Assembly: GCA_021018815.1 (NCBI GenBank)
Contig: JAITYX010000089.1
Span: forward strand, 434,001 to 498,000
Length of the DNA stretch: 64,000 nt
Source of the DNA: Talinum fruticosum
Lineage: Eukaryota; Streptophyta; Magnoliopsida; Caryophyllales; Talinaceae
Direction of reading: 5' to 3'
A program made the position numbers and the translations under genes. Positions 61,960 to 64,000 of the stretch are shown here, one piece after another (within the stretch, counting starts at the first letter, position 1; each line of letters opens with the position of its first letter). The notes beneath the pieces are model-generated. The model was not told where the DNA came from, did no database searches, and saw only the letters and a list, made by a program, of their open reading frames with translations.

Positions 61960-63716
61960 CTAGTTATGACCCGTGCATCGCCGCTATATTAATTTTTCTA
62001 ATAACTATATGGTAATTTAGAAGTATCATTAAATAAATTATTCATCTATTCAATACAATTTAAAAGCACGATCAATTGTAAAATAAAATTTTCAATAGAG
62101 AACAATTAAAAGAAAAAGTTCGAGATATATGGGAGTAAACAATTATAAAATAAAAATTGATTATGAAAAATGGCAAGCGTGTTAAGCTAGTATGACGATT
62201 TATTTTTCGATCCGTATTAACATCAAAAAACGATAATCATAATTTAGATTAGGAGACATTAACATACAAAATAAAATGTATATGCATATTTTCTTACCTA
62301 AAGAAATAACTATCTTTCGAATGCCTCGTGAAACAAAGTTCTTCCTCCCAATCAATTAATGTAATGAAGTCAATAGGTCGTTCGACTTCACCTTTGCGAT
62401 GAGGCTCCATGACAAAGACCCATGGTTGATATATATGGAGATCGAATATCGCATATAATGAGATATCACCATATTTTTGTGTTACAATATTAATTTATTA
62501 ACAACATATATAATATATATGTATTATATTATCGATTTTGCTAAACGTCACTCTTAGGGCGATGGATAAGAACCATCATAATTTGTTTTTATAGAATCTT
62601 TCAAATTTTTATTTAATATTTTTATACATAAGATATGTATGTTATTATTTTCCAAAATAAAAGAATATAAATATCATTTTAAAAGTTGAATTTAATGGTG
62701 CCTTCCATGTATTTGTGGAAATGTCTAAATCATCTCTCACTCACTTTCACTTGCTGTGTAAATGTTTGAATTTGATGGTGCCTTTCAATTTGATTTAGGA
62801 GATCAAAAGAATTGAATTGAATCGGACTAGGCGAGTATATTACAACTAAGGCAACTATACTTAATTCATTGCCCACGGATTAAGCTTTTGTCTATGCAAT
62901 CGGACCAATTTATATACTTGTTGTAGGCTATAGATTAAACCTTTGTTGATTATTTGATAAAAAAATTGAATTCTTTGCCATAATTTCACGAGTATTATAA
63001 ATGTATATTACGATTTGCATAAAAACATGTATGAATTGTACCTTGAACAATTTGAATTTATTTCCTTCTCTAATAACCGGTAAGCGTTGTGAAGAGATAA
63101 AGTAATAGTGAGAAGTCAAATTAGATTAGAAATGAGTCAAGAGGAAAAGAAGTACTTTGAGGGATAGAATATGTTTATATGAGCGAGAGAGGCGGACGAG
63201 TTGTTGTTCCTCACCGAAGGAGACTCGAGCAAAATAGAGAAATTACAGGGAGAAGATGAATTGCTGAAGTGGGGGATAAAGTCACTCGTAAAATAATGAA
63301 AATTTGACAGAGATAGGCTTAGTTATTTGAAGAGAGGAGGTGTTAATCTATTAGCCTAGGAGAGAAGAGTTAACGGAAGAGAGACAGAGAGACACTTTCT
63401 AAATTTGAGGGGAGGGTGACGTGAGATAGAGGGGTTGAGAGGAGAGAGAGAGACGATTGGGGGTAGTTGTGTAAGTGGAAAGAGAGGGGAGACAATAACG
63501 TGAGACAGGAGGGGCAATAGCAAAGCTGTAAAAATGAAACAGAGAGAGTGAAAGAGGGGATACATGGCATTTAGTAAGATTAACAGTTATAATTGCTCCA
63601 CGTTAATGTGATTTTTATATTTTTCAGCATATAAAATCAAAAATTGAAAATTAATTTTATCCCTACAATTAAGGGGAAGGAGAGTCAACCCAACTTTGCT
63701 TTTATAATATAGTAGA
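61960..63716 (-). mobile_element. Non-autonomous Helitron-like element
   Basis: In minus-strand sense it starts TCTACTATATTATAAAAGCA (63716 down) and ends GATGCACGGGTCATAACTAG (61960), i.e. TC...CTAG. It sits between an A (63717) and a T (61959), the usual Helitron A-T target with no duplication. These ends resemble plant Helitron families. The subterminal hairpin is decayed (only GCACGGG of the right arm is clear). No Rep/helicase frame; 1757 bases. Confidence 0.6.
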
Positions 63717-63899
63717 TTGATTAACTAAAAAACAAAATGGTATTTATGTCATTTGTCTTTCTCTCTAATAGAGTAACTAAAAAAATGTATTAGTATCAAT
63801 GATTTATAATAATAATAAATAAATAATTCAATTACTTATAGTCCATATGTTGATAAAAAAATATAATTATAGCCCATAGATTTCTATAATGGGAAGTTC

Positions 63900-64000
63900 T
63901 AAAAGTAGAAACCTTTTATTTATCGAACTCTCTGTCTCTCTCTCTCTGTGTTGCCTCTGGGAGCAGACTCTGAAATCCTAAAGCGGAGTTGATGAGTGCT
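63900..64000 (+). other. Possible leader and start of another gene
   Basis: A CT-rich tract (63930-63947) typical of plant leaders precedes ATGAGTGCT at 63992, the last nine bases of the window. Nothing more can be read. Confidence 0.2.

Overview
The window is nuclear DNA from a eudicot plant. The gene families are plant-specific (class III peroxidases, subtilases, a HOTHEAD-type oxidoreductase, a TRM/DUF4378 protein). Genes are split by short AT-rich GT-AG introns, and the intergenic DNA is very AT-rich, with long dinucleotide repeats, MITE-, SINE-, LINE- and Helitron-like pieces and a large Ty3/gypsy complex. I cannot name the species.

Layout: the 5' end of a TRM23/24-like gene (minus, 1-739, runs off the left edge); AT-rich DNA with two unusual tandem arrays (2878-3385, 3963-4375); a tandem pair of PRX66-like peroxidases (minus, 8293-9489 and 10745-11965; the first is frameshifted); an SBT5/AIR3-like subtilase (plus, 14743-18203, 11 exons, first intron GC-AG); a HOTHEAD-like GMC oxidoreductase (minus, 19625-22822, 5 exons); repeat-rich DNA; a LysM-domain membrane protein (minus, 30468-30823); more AT-rich DNA with a hAT-like MITE; a sorbitol dehydrogenase (plus, 37764-40140, 6 exons); a C3H-zinc-finger/WD40 protein (minus, 41082-48932, 9 exons, with a degenerate LINE in its 3.5 kb second intron); a 12 kb inverted, palindrome-like Ty3/gypsy structure (49606-61573) sitting inside an RNase-H-like remnant; and a Helitron-like element (61960-63716). 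The last bases may be the leader of another plus-strand gene.

The genes do not form an operon or one pathway. They look like an ancestral syntenic block: from memory, Arabidopsis carries relatives of TRM, peroxidase, GMC oxidoreductase, SDH and ZFWD close together near At5g518-519, and relatives of TRM, LysM and ZFWD near At4g2543-2544. Several genes (LysM, ZFWD, GMC oxidoreductase twice) are each broken by the loss of one base in a G/C run. This looks more like residual assembly error than independent gene death. The most unusual object is the gypsy complex: two halves in opposite orientation share the same stop codons and lesions, and both outer ends are LTR 3' ends.
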